Made by a program: the position numbers and the translations under genes. Source: Clostridia bacterium (lineage in GTDB: Bacteria; Bacillota_A; Clostridia; Christensenellales; Borkfalkiaceae). Taken from it: 64,000 nt of DNA. The notes beneath the pieces were generated by a model. The model worked only from the letters and a program-made list of their open reading frames with translations, searched no databases and was not told where the DNA came from. This document shows, one piece after another, positions 17,940 through 26,274 of this stretch; position 1 is the stretch's first letter, and every line of letters begins with the position of its first letter. The stretch covers positions 1-64,000 of the forward strand of contig JAFTQI010000017.1 in the NCBI GenBank assembly GCA_017462825.1, written 5' to 3'.

Positions 17940-18215
17940 ATGAACAAAGGCGAATTGATTAAAGCAATGGTAGAAAAAACCGGTTTCTCTCAAAAAGATG
18001 CAGCGGCGGCTTACGAAGCATTCGTAACTTCCGTTACCGACGCATTGAAAGCAGGCGATAAGGTACAGCTCGTTGGTTTCGGTACGTTTGAAGTAAAAGA
18101 CGTAGCGGCTAAGACGGGTATCAACCCCAAGACGGGCGCTCCCGTTTCTATTCCCGCTTGCAAGAAACCCGTTATGAAGTTCGGTAAAGCTTACAAGGAC
18201 ATCATCAACAACTAA
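17940..18215 (+). CDS. hup: DNA-binding protein HU
   Basis: Histone-like nucleoid protein of 91 residues, a full-length HU/IHF fold. It begins MNKGELIKAMVEKTGFSQKD and contains GFGTFEVKDVAAKTGINPKT, the beta-arm region, with the conserved GRNP position replaced by GINP. It ends KAYKDIINN. It binds DNA as a dimer and bends it. AAAGGGG lies upstream of the ATG. The consensus promoter and strong terminator fit an abundant protein. Confidence 0.96.
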   Translation: MNKGELIKAMVEKTGFSQKDAAAAYEAFVTSVTDALKAGDKVQLVGFGTFEVKDVAAKTGINPKTGAPVSIPACKKPVMKFGKAYKDIINN

Positions 18216-18230
18216 TCAAAATGCTTTAAA

Positions 18231-18257
18231 AAGCCGAGGCAAGTGCCTCGGCTTTTT
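18231..18257. terminator. Bidirectional terminator between HU gene and trpS
   Basis: Stem AAGCCGAGGC/GCCTCGGCTT with T-runs on both sides, between convergent genes. Confidence 0.9.
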
Positions 18258-18267
18258 CTTTGAATTT

Positions 18268-19551
18268 TTAACTGAATTCCTTAATGATGGTTATAAACTG
18301 TTCGCCATACCGTTCATACGTCTTTAAGCCTAATCCATAAATCGCTAACCAACTATCTTTATCCAGCGGCTTGTATTGTGCCATTTCCGCCAATACGACA
18401 TCGGACATACAATAAGGTGGCAATCGTTTGCAAGTCTTACGAACGCGTTTCAATTCATTAAAAAGTTTCTCGTCTTCCACGCTAACGGCAATTTTTTCTT
18501 GTGCCCTATCTGCGAAATAATCGATTTTCATCGCTTTTTTCACTTCCGCCAGCGTTTCCGCAGCGACCGCTTGCGCTTTCTTGCTTCCTTCGTACAAAAT
18601 ATCCCAAATCGCGGGCAAATCTTTTGCAAGCTCCTCTCTGCGCGTACGAATCGGTTCTAACGTTTCTTGCATAACTGCGTTCAAGAATTTCTTGACTTTC
18701 ATATCGCCAAGCCCACCACGCTCATAATGCGCTTTTAATTCGTCCAAGTTCGCATATTCAGGCAAATACCGCTCGAAATGCTCGGGCTTGGAAAACGCGT
18801 CCAAATAAATAAACGTAGGGTTGTTCTTCGTGTCGCCAGGGTCGGTCACCTTGATGTGGTTCGGGTCAGTATACATGCCCATAACCTTGCGTTTAATTTC
18901 GTCCGCACTGTCCGAAAGATAAATGCAGTTTCCTAAGGACTTACTCATCTTCGCCATACCATCCGTACCGGGCAAACGCAGGCAGGACTTGTTTTCGGGC
19001 AACACCGCTTGCGGCTCGATAAGCGTTTCACCGTACAAGTTATTGAAGCTTCTCACGATTTCTCTTGCTTGCTCAAGCATAGGGAGTTGGTCTTCGCCGA
19101 CGGGTACCGTGTCCGCCTTGAACGCCGTAATGTCCGCCGTTTGCGATACGGGATAGGTCAAAAAGCCCATCGGGATCGAGCTTTCGAAATTGCGGAGTTT
19201 AAGCTCCGTCTTTACCGTCGGATTGCGCTCTAATCGGGAGAGCGTGACAAGGTTCATATAATAGAAAGTCAACTCCGTTAACTCCGCTACGTGCGACTGA
19301 ATGAAAATAGTCGATTTTTTAGGATCGAGTCCGCAAGCAAGATAATCAAGCGCGACTTCCGTGATATTCGCGCGCACTTTATCGGGATTATCGAAATTGT
19401 CCGTAAGCGCTTGCGCGTCCGCAATCATGATATAAATTTTTTCGAATTTGCCGCTGTTTTGCATTTCCACGCGGCGGCGCAAAGAACCTACGTAATGCCC
19501 GATATGCAATTTCCCCGTAGGTCTGTCGCCCGTTAAAATAACCTTTTTCAT
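18268..19551 (-). CDS. trpS: Tryptophanyl-tRNA synthetase with C-terminal HRDC-like domain
   Basis: Class I synthetase that charges tRNA-Trp. The HIGH motif is in [12 protein letters not shown] and the KMSKS motif in [17 protein letters not shown]; the body to about residue 340 is a normal TrpS. The total is 427 residues, roughly 90 more than usual. The last 68 residues ([20 protein letters not shown] ... [18 protein letters not shown]) read as an HRDC domain, the helical nucleic-acid-binding module of RecQ and RNase D. Start at 19551 ([13 protein letters not shown]); an in-frame ATG 12 nt upstream abuts the ribosome-binding site. No T-box leader is visible. Confidence 0.93.
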   Translation of the reverse strand: MKKVILTGDRPTGKLHIGHYVGSLRRRVEMQNSGKFEKIYIMIADAQALTDNFDNPDKVRANITEVALDYLACGLDPKKSTIFIQSHVAELTELTFYYMNLVTLSRLERNPTVKTELKLRNFESSIPMGFLTYPVSQTADITAFKADTVPVGEDQLPMLEQAREIVRSFNNLYGETLIEPQAVLPENKSCLRLPGTDGMAKMSKSLGNCIYLSDSADEIKRKVMGMYTDPNHIKVTDPGDTKNNPTFIYLDAFSKPEHFERYLPEYANLDELKAHYERGGLGDMKVKKFLNAVMQETLEPIRTRREELAKDLPAIWDILYEGSKKAQAVAAETLAEVKKAMKIDYFADRAQEKIAVSVEDEKLFNELKRVRKTCKRLPPYCMSDVVLAEMAQYKPLDKDSWLAIYGLGLKTYERYGEQFITIIKEFS

Positions 19552-19595
19552 ATTGTTCACCATTCCTAATTTTCGCGTACTCTCTTTTCGTATAA

Positions 19596-19611
19596 GCAAA
19601 CTAGAGTTTGC
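19596..19611. promoter_or_regulatory. 16-bp inverted repeat upstream of trpS
   Basis: GCAAACTAGAGTTTGC is a 7-bp inverted repeat around AG, 45 bp upstream of the trpS start and within the spacer of the possible promoter of the small plus-strand gene. It could be an operator; the regulator is unknown. Confidence 0.45.
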
Positions 19612-19624
19612 CCATACTGCAAAT

Positions 19625-19774
19625 ATGAAAAGAAATTACGTATATTTAGTTGCTTTTTTATTCGTTTTGACAATGTTTTTCGTGCTTTGGGAGGACCGTG
19701 TACGCGTTCAACACACTTTCACGCCCGTTTATCAATCTAAAATCCTACGCCGAAAACCTTATTTTGCACCGTAA
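19625..19774 (+). CDS. Possible small single-pass membrane protein, leaderless
   Basis: Open frame of 49 codons starting [20 protein letters not shown], one hydrophobic helix followed by a basic tail. It has no ribosome-binding site. A CATACT element (19613-19618) ends 6 nt before the ATG, and GTATAA (19590-19595) lies 17 bp further upstream, which resembles a sporulation (sigma-G type) promoter. The same arrangement is seen at several other genes in this window. It lies between trpS and pyrE on the opposite strand and its end overlaps the 3' end of pyrE by 16 nt. It could be a chance frame; no homology is known to me. Confidence 0.4.
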   Translation: MKRNYVYLVAFLFVLTMFFVLWEDRVRVQHTFTPVYQSKILRRKPYFAP

Positions 19775-20421
19775 GTATTGCGGTAGTTATACATTGCGGG
19801 AAGATGCTCTTTCCCCTCGATAACCCCCGTTTCGATCGCTTCGATAATATCGTCCATCGTAACGACGGAATATACGTCGATTCCGAATTCTTTTTTCGCT
19901 TCCGCTACCGCCGAAAGGTCGCTCGTCAAGCCTTTTTCTTTGCGGTCTACCGAAATAATCATTCCCACGACCTCCACTTTTGCTGCCGCTTCGAGCTTGG
20001 GCAAAATTTCGCGGAGCGCTTTCCCCGACGTCATTACGTCTTCGATAATGATTACTTTTTCCCCATCAACAAGCTGTTTCCCTACGAAAAGACCGCCTTC
20101 GCCGTGGTCTTTTACTTCTTTTCTATCGAAACAGTAGTTCATTTCCTTTTCATAGTCGTGGTACAGCGCGATTGCCGTTGCAACCGAAAGCGGAATCCCC
20201 TTATATGCAGGTCCGACAAGCGTTTCCGCTTCCAAACCGTTTTCGTGAATGCAAGCTGCATAGTATTGACCGAGCTTTGCAAGCTGTTTGCCTGTTTTGT
20301 AGTTGCCAGTATTGATAAAATAAGGTGCGAGTCTACCGCTTTTAAGGGTAAATTCGCCGAATTTCAACACGCCGTTTTGTACCATGAAACGGATAAATTC
20401 CTGTTTGTACGTATATTCCAT
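19759..20421 (-). CDS. pyrE: Orotate phosphoribosyltransferase
   Basis: Enzyme of 220 residues that converts orotate and PRPP to orotidine monophosphate. The N-terminal FGEFTLKSGRLAPYFINTG motif and the PRPP-binding loop VIIIEDVMTSGKALRE near residue 125 identify it; KGIPLSVATAIAL and FDRKEVKDHGEGG supply further conserved residues. It is the last gene of the pyrBCFKDE group, 17 nt after pyrD. The 207-nt gap to trpS suggests that trpS is a separate unit. Confidence 0.96.
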   Translation of the reverse strand: MEYTYKQEFIRFMVQNGVLKFGEFTLKSGRLAPYFINTGNYKTGKQLAKLGQYYAACIHENGLEAETLVGPAYKGIPLSVATAIALYHDYEKEMNYCFDRKEVKDHGEGGLFVGKQLVDGEKVIIIEDVMTSGKALREILPKLEAAAKVEVVGMIISVDRKEKGLTSDLSAVAEAKKEFGIDVYSVVTMDDIIEAIETGVIEGKEHLPAMYNYRNTYGAK

Positions 20422-20438
20422 AATCTATCTCCTAAAAC

Positions 20439-21356
20439 TTATTTTCCGTTGAGTTGTAACGTGCCCGTAAGCTCACTAACGCTCGTAATCCCGTGCTTAT
20501 CGCACCACGCGTTCAAGCCGTCGATTATCTTCGGCATTGCATAGGGGTCGGTAAAATTCGCCGTACCGACCTGCACCGCCGTCGCGCCCGCCATCAAAAA
20601 CTCGATCGCGTCTTCCGCGCAAGTGATACCGCCCATGCCGATTATGGGGATATTCACCGCTTGCGCTGCTTCGTAGGTCATGCGCACCGCTACCGCTTTC
20701 ACGCCCGCGCCCGATACGCCGCCCGTATTGTTCGCAATAATCGGTCTGCGTTTTTCAATGTCGATTGCCATACCCGTAAGGGTATTGATGAGCGAAATAC
20801 AGTCCGCACCGCCCCTTTCCGCCGCCTTTGCGTTCGTCGCAATGCTCTCCACGTTCGGGGAAAGCTTCACAATCAAGGGGGTTTTCGTTAAAGCGCTCTT
20901 TGCCACACGCGTGACCTCTTCCACCGTTTCCGGTTTGATACCGAACGCCATACCGCCGCTTTTTACGTTAGGACAGGAAATATTCAGCTCGATCATGTCC
21001 ACCAAGCCGTCCAACCGCGCGCAAATTTTATGATAATCGTCGAGCGTTTTGCCCGCGACGTTCGCAATCACGACCGTGCCCGTTGATTTCAGCCACGCCA
21101 AATCATTCTCGATGAAATGTTCTACGCCGGGGTTTTGTAAGCCGACCGCGTTCAAAATCACGCCGCGCGATTCCGCGATACGAGGCACGGGATTGCCAAG
21201 ACGGGGCTCGTTCGTCAAACCCTTTGTCGATACGCCGCCGATTTTCCCGATGTCGTAAAGTTCGTTGAACTCACGACCGAACCCGTACGTACCCGAAGCC
21301 GCAATTACGGGGTTCTTGAAATTTACGCCACAAATATTGACCGATAAATTCGCCAT
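20439..21356 (-). CDS. pyrD: Dihydroorotate dehydrogenase, class 1B catalytic subunit
   Basis: FMN enzyme of 305 residues that oxidises dihydroorotate to orotate. N-terminal segments NPVIAASGTYGFGREF and KGLTNEPRLGNPVPRIAES, the active-site cysteine in ELNISCPNVKSGG and the FMN-binding IIGMGGITCAEDAIEFLMAG are visible. The adjacent pyrK shows that it is the NAD-linked class 1B form, a heterotetramer with the iron-sulfur flavoprotein PyrK. It sits between pyrK and pyrE. Confidence 0.96.
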   Translation of the reverse strand: MANLSVNICGVNFKNPVIAASGTYGFGREFNELYDIGKIGGVSTKGLTNEPRLGNPVPRIAESRGVILNAVGLQNPGVEHFIENDLAWLKSTGTVVIANVAGKTLDDYHKICARLDGLVDMIELNISCPNVKSGGMAFGIKPETVEEVTRVAKSALTKTPLIVKLSPNVESIATNAKAAERGGADCISLINTLTGMAIDIEKRRPIIANNTGGVSGAGVKAVAVRMTYEAAQAVNIPIIGMGGITCAEDAIEFLMAGATAVQVGTANFTDPYAMPKIIDGLNAWCDKHGITSVSELTGTLQLNGK

Positions 21357-21419
21357 AATTCTCTTCCTTTGCGAGCCTTGTCGCAGGTCTTGTTTTACCG
21401 CTTAAAACGGTTGATTCTT

Positions 21420-22175
21420 CTATAAAACTACTTCTTTCGCGTCAAAAACAGGTCCGTCCTTACATACACGCGCATGTTTGCCGTTTGTCGTTTCGCATAC
21501 GCAAACAAGGCAAGCGCCGATGCCGCAGCCCATTCTCTCCTCCAAGGAAACGTAGCATTTTAAGTCTTGCTTTTCCACCACTTCTTTGAGTGCTCGGAGC
21601 ATAGGCGTAGGACCGCATGCAAGCACGACGTCGGGGCGGTTGCCCTTTTCTAAATCGAGCGCAAACGCTTGCACGGCGTTCATTTTCTCGCCGTAGCTGC
21701 CGTCGTCCGTCACGCCGACGAAACGGGTCGCTTTCTTAAATTCTTCTACGCCGCAAACGGCGTCTTTATTTCGATACCCAATATACGCGGAAATAATTTT
21801 TTCGCCGTAATACTGCCGCAAAACCGAAATGAGCGGAAATACGCCCACGCCGCCGCCTACAAGCGCGATTTTCTTTTCGTCTTCTTCGACGTAGAATCCG
21901 TTCCCAAGCGGCATAAGCACGTTTAATTTTGTACCTGCCCCCAGCGTTTTCAGCGTTTGCGTGCCCTCGCCTTTGATTTGATAGCAAAAGGTCACTTCCC
22001 GATCTTCCACTTTACAAATAGCGATCGGACGGCGCAATAGATGCGTGCCGCCGATGGAAATATTCCCAAATTGCCCGCAGCGCACCGAGATATCTTCGCT
22101 AAGCGTAAAAGTCACCGCGTAGATGTTCTCCGCGATCTTTTCGTTTTTGACAATCGTCGCAATATAATCTTTCAT
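21420..22175 (-). CDS. pyrK: Dihydroorotate dehydrogenase electron-transfer subunit
   Basis: Iron-sulfur flavoprotein of 251 residues that passes electrons from PyrD to NAD. The ferredoxin-reductase-like FAD site is LLRRPIAICKVED, the NAD-binding site ALVGGGVGVFPLISVLR, and the [2Fe-2S] cysteines are in MGCGIGACLVCVCE with the last in VCKDGPVF. Full length for the family. It is placed between pyrF and pyrD, 63 nt before pyrD. Confidence 0.95.
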   Translation of the reverse strand: MKDYIATIVKNEKIAENIYAVTFTLSEDISVRCGQFGNISIGGTHLLRRPIAICKVEDREVTFCYQIKGEGTQTLKTLGAGTKLNVLMPLGNGFYVEEDEKKIALVGGGVGVFPLISVLRQYYGEKIISAYIGYRNKDAVCGVEEFKKATRFVGVTDDGSYGEKMNAVQAFALDLEKGNRPDVVLACGPTPMLRALKEVVEKQDLKCYVSLEERMGCGIGACLVCVCETTNGKHARVCKDGPVFDAKEVVL

Positions 22176-22236
22176 AAGCTACTCCTTATGGGTATAACCG
22201 CTTAATATTCAAACTTTTTTTATAACGGCTCGCGAA

Positions 22237-23145
22237 TCAGCCTTGCATTTTCCCGATCACGCTCGAAAGGTCTTTTTGCATTGCAACACACGCCGCGCGC
22301 GCCGCGTCGTAGTACGTGCCGCCGTTTTTCTTGTACGCGCACAAAATACCACGCGAGTTGTTGACAACGCCGCCCAAACCGTTCTTACCGAAACAGCTCT
22401 TAAGCATTTCCGCATTACCGCCTTGTGCTCCGTAGCCAGGAATCAAGAAAAAGGTGTGGTTCATCGTTTCACGAAGCCGCGCCGCTTCCGTAGGATGGGT
22501 CGCGCCGACTACCGCGCCAACCGCCGAATAGCCGTATTTCCCAATCGTGCTTTCTCCCCATTTTTCCACCAAACCGCCTACGTATTCGTACATGGGTACA
22601 CCGTTTTCCAAAACCATGTTTTGAATTTCCGCGCCCGACGGATTGGAGGTTTTCACCAAAACAAAAATCCCCTTGTCGTTTTTTTGACATTGTTCTACAA
22701 AGGGCAAAATACCGTCCGAGCCAAGATATCCGTTGACCGTCACGTAATCGGACGGGAAAGCTTTGATCGCGTTTTCGTTGACCTGCGTTTCGCCAAGGAA
22801 CGCCTTTGCATAGCAAGACGCCGTCGAACCGATATCGTTGCGTTTGGCGTCCGCGATAACGACAAGACCCTTTGCCGCCGCGTATTTGAGCGTTTCGTAG
22901 TACGCCTTCATACCTGCCGTGCCGTACATTTCATAGTACGCAATTTGCACCTTTACGGACGGTACAATATCGTACACGTTATCGATGATTTTTTTATTGA
23001 ATTCGAGTACTCTTTCCGCAACGTCGTCGAAGGTTTTTGCGCCGAGCTTCATCTCGTCGGGAAGATAGTCGAATAAGGTATCCAACCCCACACAAGTGGG
23101 GTTTTGCATCGCAATAATGCCGTCGATGAGTTTATCGGTAATCAT
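22237..23145 (-). CDS. pyrF: Orotidine 5'-phosphate decarboxylase, long (type 2) form
   Basis: Enzyme of 302 residues that decarboxylates OMP to UMP. Motifs include NPTCVGLDTLFDYLP and the catalytic IADAKRNDIGSTASCYAKAF; GYGAQGG is seen near the C-terminus. At about 300 residues it belongs to the longer OMPDC subfamily rather than the 230-residue B. subtilis type. The second ATG (23145) is chosen: it lies 7 nt from AAGGAG, while the first is one base from it. It lies 19 nt after pyrC. Confidence 0.95.
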   Translation of the reverse strand: MITDKLIDGIIAMQNPTCVGLDTLFDYLPDEMKLGAKTFDDVAERVLEFNKKIIDNVYDIVPSVKVQIAYYEMYGTAGMKAYYETLKYAAAKGLVVIADAKRNDIGSTASCYAKAFLGETQVNENAIKAFPSDYVTVNGYLGSDGILPFVEQCQKNDKGIFVLVKTSNPSGAEIQNMVLENGVPMYEYVGGLVEKWGESTIGKYGYSAVGAVVGATHPTEAARLRETMNHTFFLIPGYGAQGGNAEMLKSCFGKNGLGGVVNNSRGILCAYKKNGGTYYDAARAACVAMQKDLSSVIGKMQG

Positions 23146-23164
23146 ATTCATACTCCTTAATTTT

Positions 23165-24427
23165 TTACGCTTGATATTTAATTTCGCCGTCGACGATCGT
23201 GTATTTCACTACGCCGTCCAAAACGTAGCCGCCAAACGGGCTGTTCTTGCCTTTGCTAACGAACTTTTCGGGCTCAACCGTCCATTTTTCGTCCAAGTCC
23301 GCAATCATCAAATCGGCTACGCCGCCTTCCTTGATTTCACCGCCGTCGAGCTTCAAAATTCTCGCGGGCGCAGCAGACATTCTGTCCGCGATTTCGGGCA
23401 AGGTCAGAACGCCTGCCTTGTAAAGGTAGGTCATCGCAAACCCGAACGACGTTTCAATACCGCTAATCCCAAACGCCGCTTGATAGTACTCGACGTTCTT
23501 ATCATCCGCGTGATGAGGCGCGTGGTCGGTGACGATACAATCGAGCGTACCATCTTTTAACGCTTCCAAAATCGCTTGCTTGTCTATCTCTTCGCGAATG
23601 GGCGGATTGACTTTCGTATTCGTATCGTAGGTGCGGATAATTTCGTCCGTCACCGCAAAATAGTGCGGACATGTTTCCGCCGTGACCTTGACGCCCGCTT
23701 GCTTCGCGCTGCGAATCATTCTCACGCCGCTATACGTCGAAACGTGGCAAATATGCACGGGCGCGTCCAAGGTTTCCGCAAGGGAAATTTCACGCGCAAT
23801 GATGACGTCTTCCGCCGCACGAGGTATACCTCTCAAACCGACCAAAGTCGAGCTAAAGCCTTCGTGTACTACGCCGCCGTCCACAAGATCCTTGTCTTCG
23901 CAATGACAAAGACAAGTAATGTCAAAGCCTTTCGCGTATTCCATTGCAAGGCGCATAAGACGGGCGTTTTTTACCGCTACGCCATCGTCGGAAATTGCGA
24001 CCGCGCCTGCTTTCTTCATGCCTGCGATTGCAGCCATTTCTTCCCCTTTCGAGCCTTTCGTGATTGCGCCGATGGGGTGTATTTTACAAAGGTTCACTTC
24101 CTTTGCTCTCGTTTTAATGTAGGTGACAACTACCTTGTTGTCCGTGACGGGGTTGGTATTCGGCATACAGCAAATTTGCGTAAAACCGCCCTTCACCGCC
24201 GCTTTTGCGCCGCTTTCAATGTCTTCTTTTCTCTCAAAACCCGGTTCGCGTAAATGCACGTGCATATCGATAAGACCGGGGAAAACGTGTTTCCCGCTCG
24301 CGTCGATTTCCTGCGTACCGTTCGCGGGGATGCAGTCCGCAATCTTTGCAATGCGACCGTTTTCCACAAGAATATCTTTCTTTTCTACGGAGTTTTTCAA
24401 AACCACGTTGCCGTTTCTAATAATCAT
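23165..24427 (-). CDS. pyrC: Dihydroorotase
   Basis: Zinc enzyme of 420 residues (class I dihydroorotase of the amidohydrolase superfamily) that cyclises carbamoyl aspartate. The HxH metal motif is DMHVHLREPGFERKEDI. It is followed by GGFTQICCMPNTNPVTDN, the CHCEDKDL and HICHVST metal-ligand regions, and the catalytic Asp in IVTDHAPHH. The start at 24427 follows GGAG. It is second in the operon, 12 nt after pyrB, which is typical of Bacillota. Confidence 0.96.
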   Translation of the reverse strand: MIIRNGNVVLKNSVEKKDILVENGRIAKIADCIPANGTQEIDASGKHVFPGLIDMHVHLREPGFERKEDIESGAKAAVKGGFTQICCMPNTNPVTDNKVVVTYIKTRAKEVNLCKIHPIGAITKGSKGEEMAAIAGMKKAGAVAISDDGVAVKNARLMRLAMEYAKGFDITCLCHCEDKDLVDGGVVHEGFSSTLVGLRGIPRAAEDVIIAREISLAETLDAPVHICHVSTYSGVRMIRSAKQAGVKVTAETCPHYFAVTDEIIRTYDTNTKVNPPIREEIDKQAILEALKDGTLDCIVTDHAPHHADDKNVEYYQAAFGISGIETSFGFAMTYLYKAGVLTLPEIADRMSAAPARILKLDGGEIKEGGVADLMIADLDEKWTVEPEKFVSKGKNSPFGGYVLDGVVKYTIVDGEIKYQA

Positions 24428-24439
24428 ACTTTCGCTCCT

Positions 24440-25363
24440 TTACGCCTTTTTCGCGTCGTTCAAAAGACACAGCGCCGCCATTCGCACCGCTACCCCCGAA
24501 AGGACTTGGTCTTCAATATGACTTCTTTCATGATCGATTACGCCGCTCGAAAGTTCTACGCCGCGGTTTACAGGGCCCGGGTGCAAGATAATCGCGTGCG
24601 GTTTCGCGCACTCTAAAATCTTCTCGTCTACGCCGTAGTTTGCCGCGTACTCGCCGAGTGAGGGGAAATTCCCCGCTTGTTGGCGTTCAAGCTGAATTCG
24701 CAAACCCATGACCACGTCCGCGCCGTCCAGCGCTTCTTCACGGGATTTGCACAGCTTTGCGCCCAACCGATCGATCCCGACGGGAATCAGCGTTTCGGGG
24801 GCGAACATCGTTACTTCCGCGCCCATCGTTTTCAAACCGAATAAGTTTGATTTGGCTACACGCGAATGCTTGATGTCCCCTAAAATAGCCACCTTTAAAC
24901 CTTTGAGAGAGCCGAATACTTCGCGCATGGTGAGCATATCCAAAAGCGCCTGCGTGGGATGCTCGTTTACACCGTCGCCGGCATTGAGTACGCTCGCTTG
25001 CACCGTCTTTGCAAGAAGGTGCGGCGCACCGCCCATTTGATGGCGAATAATGATGAAATCATTCCGCTGCGCGTCGAGCGTTTTGCCCGTGTCAATCAGC
25101 GTTTCACCCTTGGCAACGGAAGAACTCCCCGCCGCGATATTGATTGCGGTTGCGCCGAGATATTTCGCCGCTTGCTCGAAGCTTGTCCGCGTTCTCGTAC
25201 TGTTTTCATAGAAGAGAATGGTTGCGGTTTTGCCGTCCAAATAGTTCATTTTCTTCTCGCCGCGTTTAATGCGGTTCTTGAATTCCTGCGCAAGATCGAG
25301 GATTTCCGTGATCTCGGACGCCGATACGTCGATGAGGCCCAACAAATCTTTTCTTTTGAGCAT
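24440..25363 (-). CDS. pyrB: Aspartate carbamoyltransferase catalytic subunit
   Basis: Enzyme of 307 residues that makes carbamoyl aspartate. The carbamoyl-phosphate site is YENSTRTRTSFEQAAKYLG; the second site is GDGVNEHPTQALLDMLT; HPGPVNRGVEL is near the end. No regulatory pyrI is adjacent, so it is the unregulated trimer type. It is the first gene of the pyr operon, after a sigma-A promoter and a short leader with a small palindromic hairpin. carA and carB are not in the operon. Confidence 0.96.
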   Translation of the reverse strand: MLKRKDLLGLIDVSASEITEILDLAQEFKNRIKRGEKKMNYLDGKTATILFYENSTRTRTSFEQAAKYLGATAINIAAGSSSVAKGETLIDTGKTLDAQRNDFIIIRHQMGGAPHLLAKTVQASVLNAGDGVNEHPTQALLDMLTMREVFGSLKGLKVAILGDIKHSRVAKSNLFGLKTMGAEVTMFAPETLIPVGIDRLGAKLCKSREEALDGADVVMGLRIQLERQQAGNFPSLGEYAANYGVDEKILECAKPHAIILHPGPVNRGVELSSGVIDHERSHIEDQVLSGVAVRMAALCLLNDAKKA

Positions 25364-25402
25364 ACCCTACTCCTTTTTCGTTCGCTATAGACTGCGTTTT
25401 AA

Positions 25403-25419
25403 TCTGCCTTACAGGCAGA
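25403..25419 (-). promoter_or_regulatory. Palindromic hairpin in the pyrB leader
   Basis: TCTGCCTTACAGGCAGA: 7-bp stem, 3-nt loop, 40 nt before the pyrB start codon. It does not match the PyrR-binding loop consensus I know and there is no downstream terminator, so any regulatory role is a guess. Confidence 0.4.
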
Positions 25420-25437
25420 CGCAACTTATTCTTTTCT

Positions 25438-25466
25438 AGTATACCACTTTTTTTGTACGTTGTAAA
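25438..25466 (-). promoter_or_regulatory. Promoter of the pyr operon
   Basis: Minus strand: TTTACA (25461-25466), 17-bp spacer, TATACT (25438-25443). Confidence 0.75.
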
Positions 25467-25505
25467 GGGTTCAAAAGCACCTTTTTTTCGCTTTTGAACC
25501 CTTTT
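25467..25505. terminator. Hairpin between the metallophosphoesterase gene and pyrB
   Basis: 12-bp stem GGGTTCAAAAGC/GCTTTTGAACCC. The long T-run is on the plus strand although the gene ending here is on the minus strand, where only TTT follows before the pyr -35 element. It may limit read-through into the pyr operon. Confidence 0.6.
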
Positions 25506-25514
25506 TATTAAAAA

Positions 25515-26210
25515 TCAATAGATTTTTACAAGTTTGAACCCAACTTTGTCGCAAGAAGCTAAAATATACTCCACGCCTCCACGCTCGCTTTTTAGCGGAC
25601 AGTACGCCGCGCCGTGGATATGCCCAAACACCGCTTTGTCCACTTTCCGTTCCTCAAAAAGCGCAGTGAAAAGGGTGCTTTCGTTCTTCATTCCAAACGG
25701 AGGGAAATGGGTCAAGACAATCAGTTTATCCCCCTCTTCCCGCAATTTTTCCGCTTCGTTTAACGCCAACCTGAAACGCTCGGCTTCCCGTTTATAAAGC
25801 TTTTCGTCCTGCTCGGTGTAATCAGCACTCCCAGGACAAGTCCATCCACGCGAGCCTGCAATCACAAAGTTATCCAGCTTGATCGCGTCCGTTTGCAAGA
25901 AATAAAAGCTCTCGTTCGGCGCGCTGTCACGAAGCTTCGTGATACCGTTCCACCAATAATCGTGGTTACCGCGAATAAAAATTTTCTTCCCTGGCAAATC
26001 GGCAAGCGTTTGCAAATCAACGAGCGCGTCGGAAAGTTTCATTGCCCAACTGATATCCCCTGAAATCAGCACAATATCGTCGGGAGCAACCTTTTCCAAC
26101 CAGTCCGATTTAATTTTTTCGAAATGCCCTTCCCAGTTCCCGCCGAAAATATCCATCGGCTTGTCGGCGGTGTTGGATAAGTGCAAATCGCTAATCGCAT
26201 AGATATTCAT
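25515..26210 (-). CDS. Calcineurin-type metallophosphoesterase, leaderless
   Basis: Protein of 231 residues with the five metallophosphoesterase blocks: YAISDLHLS, ISGDISWAM, IRGNHDYWWNG, LTHFPPFG and FGHIHGA. It is likely a cytosolic phosphoesterase similar to YkuE/YmdB-type enzymes; the substrate is unknown. The start at 26210 (MNIYAISDLHLS) is the only one that fits the fold. It has no ribosome-binding site, and a TATAAT element ends 6 nt upstream, so transcription should begin at or next to the A of the ATG. Confidence 0.9.
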   Translation of the reverse strand: MNIYAISDLHLSNTADKPMDIFGGNWEGHFEKIKSDWLEKVAPDDIVLISGDISWAMKLSDALVDLQTLADLPGKKIFIRGNHDYWWNGITKLRDSAPNESFYFLQTDAIKLDNFVIAGSRGWTCPGSADYTEQDEKLYKREAERFRLALNEAEKLREEGDKLIVLTHFPPFGMKNESTLFTALFEERKVDKAVFGHIHGAAYCPLKSERGGVEYILASCDKVGFKLVKIY

Positions 26211-26216
26211 AAGAAT

Positions 26217-26245
26217 ATTATAGCAGTTTTGCAAACAAAAAGCAA
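26217..26245 (-). promoter_or_regulatory. Promoter giving a leaderless metallophosphoesterase mRNA
   Basis: Minus strand: TTGCTT (26240-26245), 17-bp spacer, TATAAT (26217-26222), then 6 nt and ATG. The -35 lies inside the terminator stem of the upstream BspA-like gene. Confidence 0.75.
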
Positions 26246-26266
26246 GGCTTTTACACCTTGCTTTTT
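26237..26266 (-). terminator. Terminator of the BspA-like gene
   Basis: Stem AAAAAGCAAGG/CCTTGCTTTTT with an 8-nt loop; on the minus strand it ends in TTTTTG. It overlaps the -35 of the next gene. Confidence 0.8.
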
Positions 26267-26274
26267 GTGCTTTC

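Noticed and set aside
19552..19758. T-box leader for trpS
   Set aside because: No AGGGTGG-type T-box sequence or specifier-loop structure; the gap is short and carries a small plus-strand frame.
25364..25514. PyrR attenuator in the pyr leader
   Set aside because: The leader has a single small palindromic hairpin and no terminator/antiterminator pair or PyrR loop consensus on the pyr strand.
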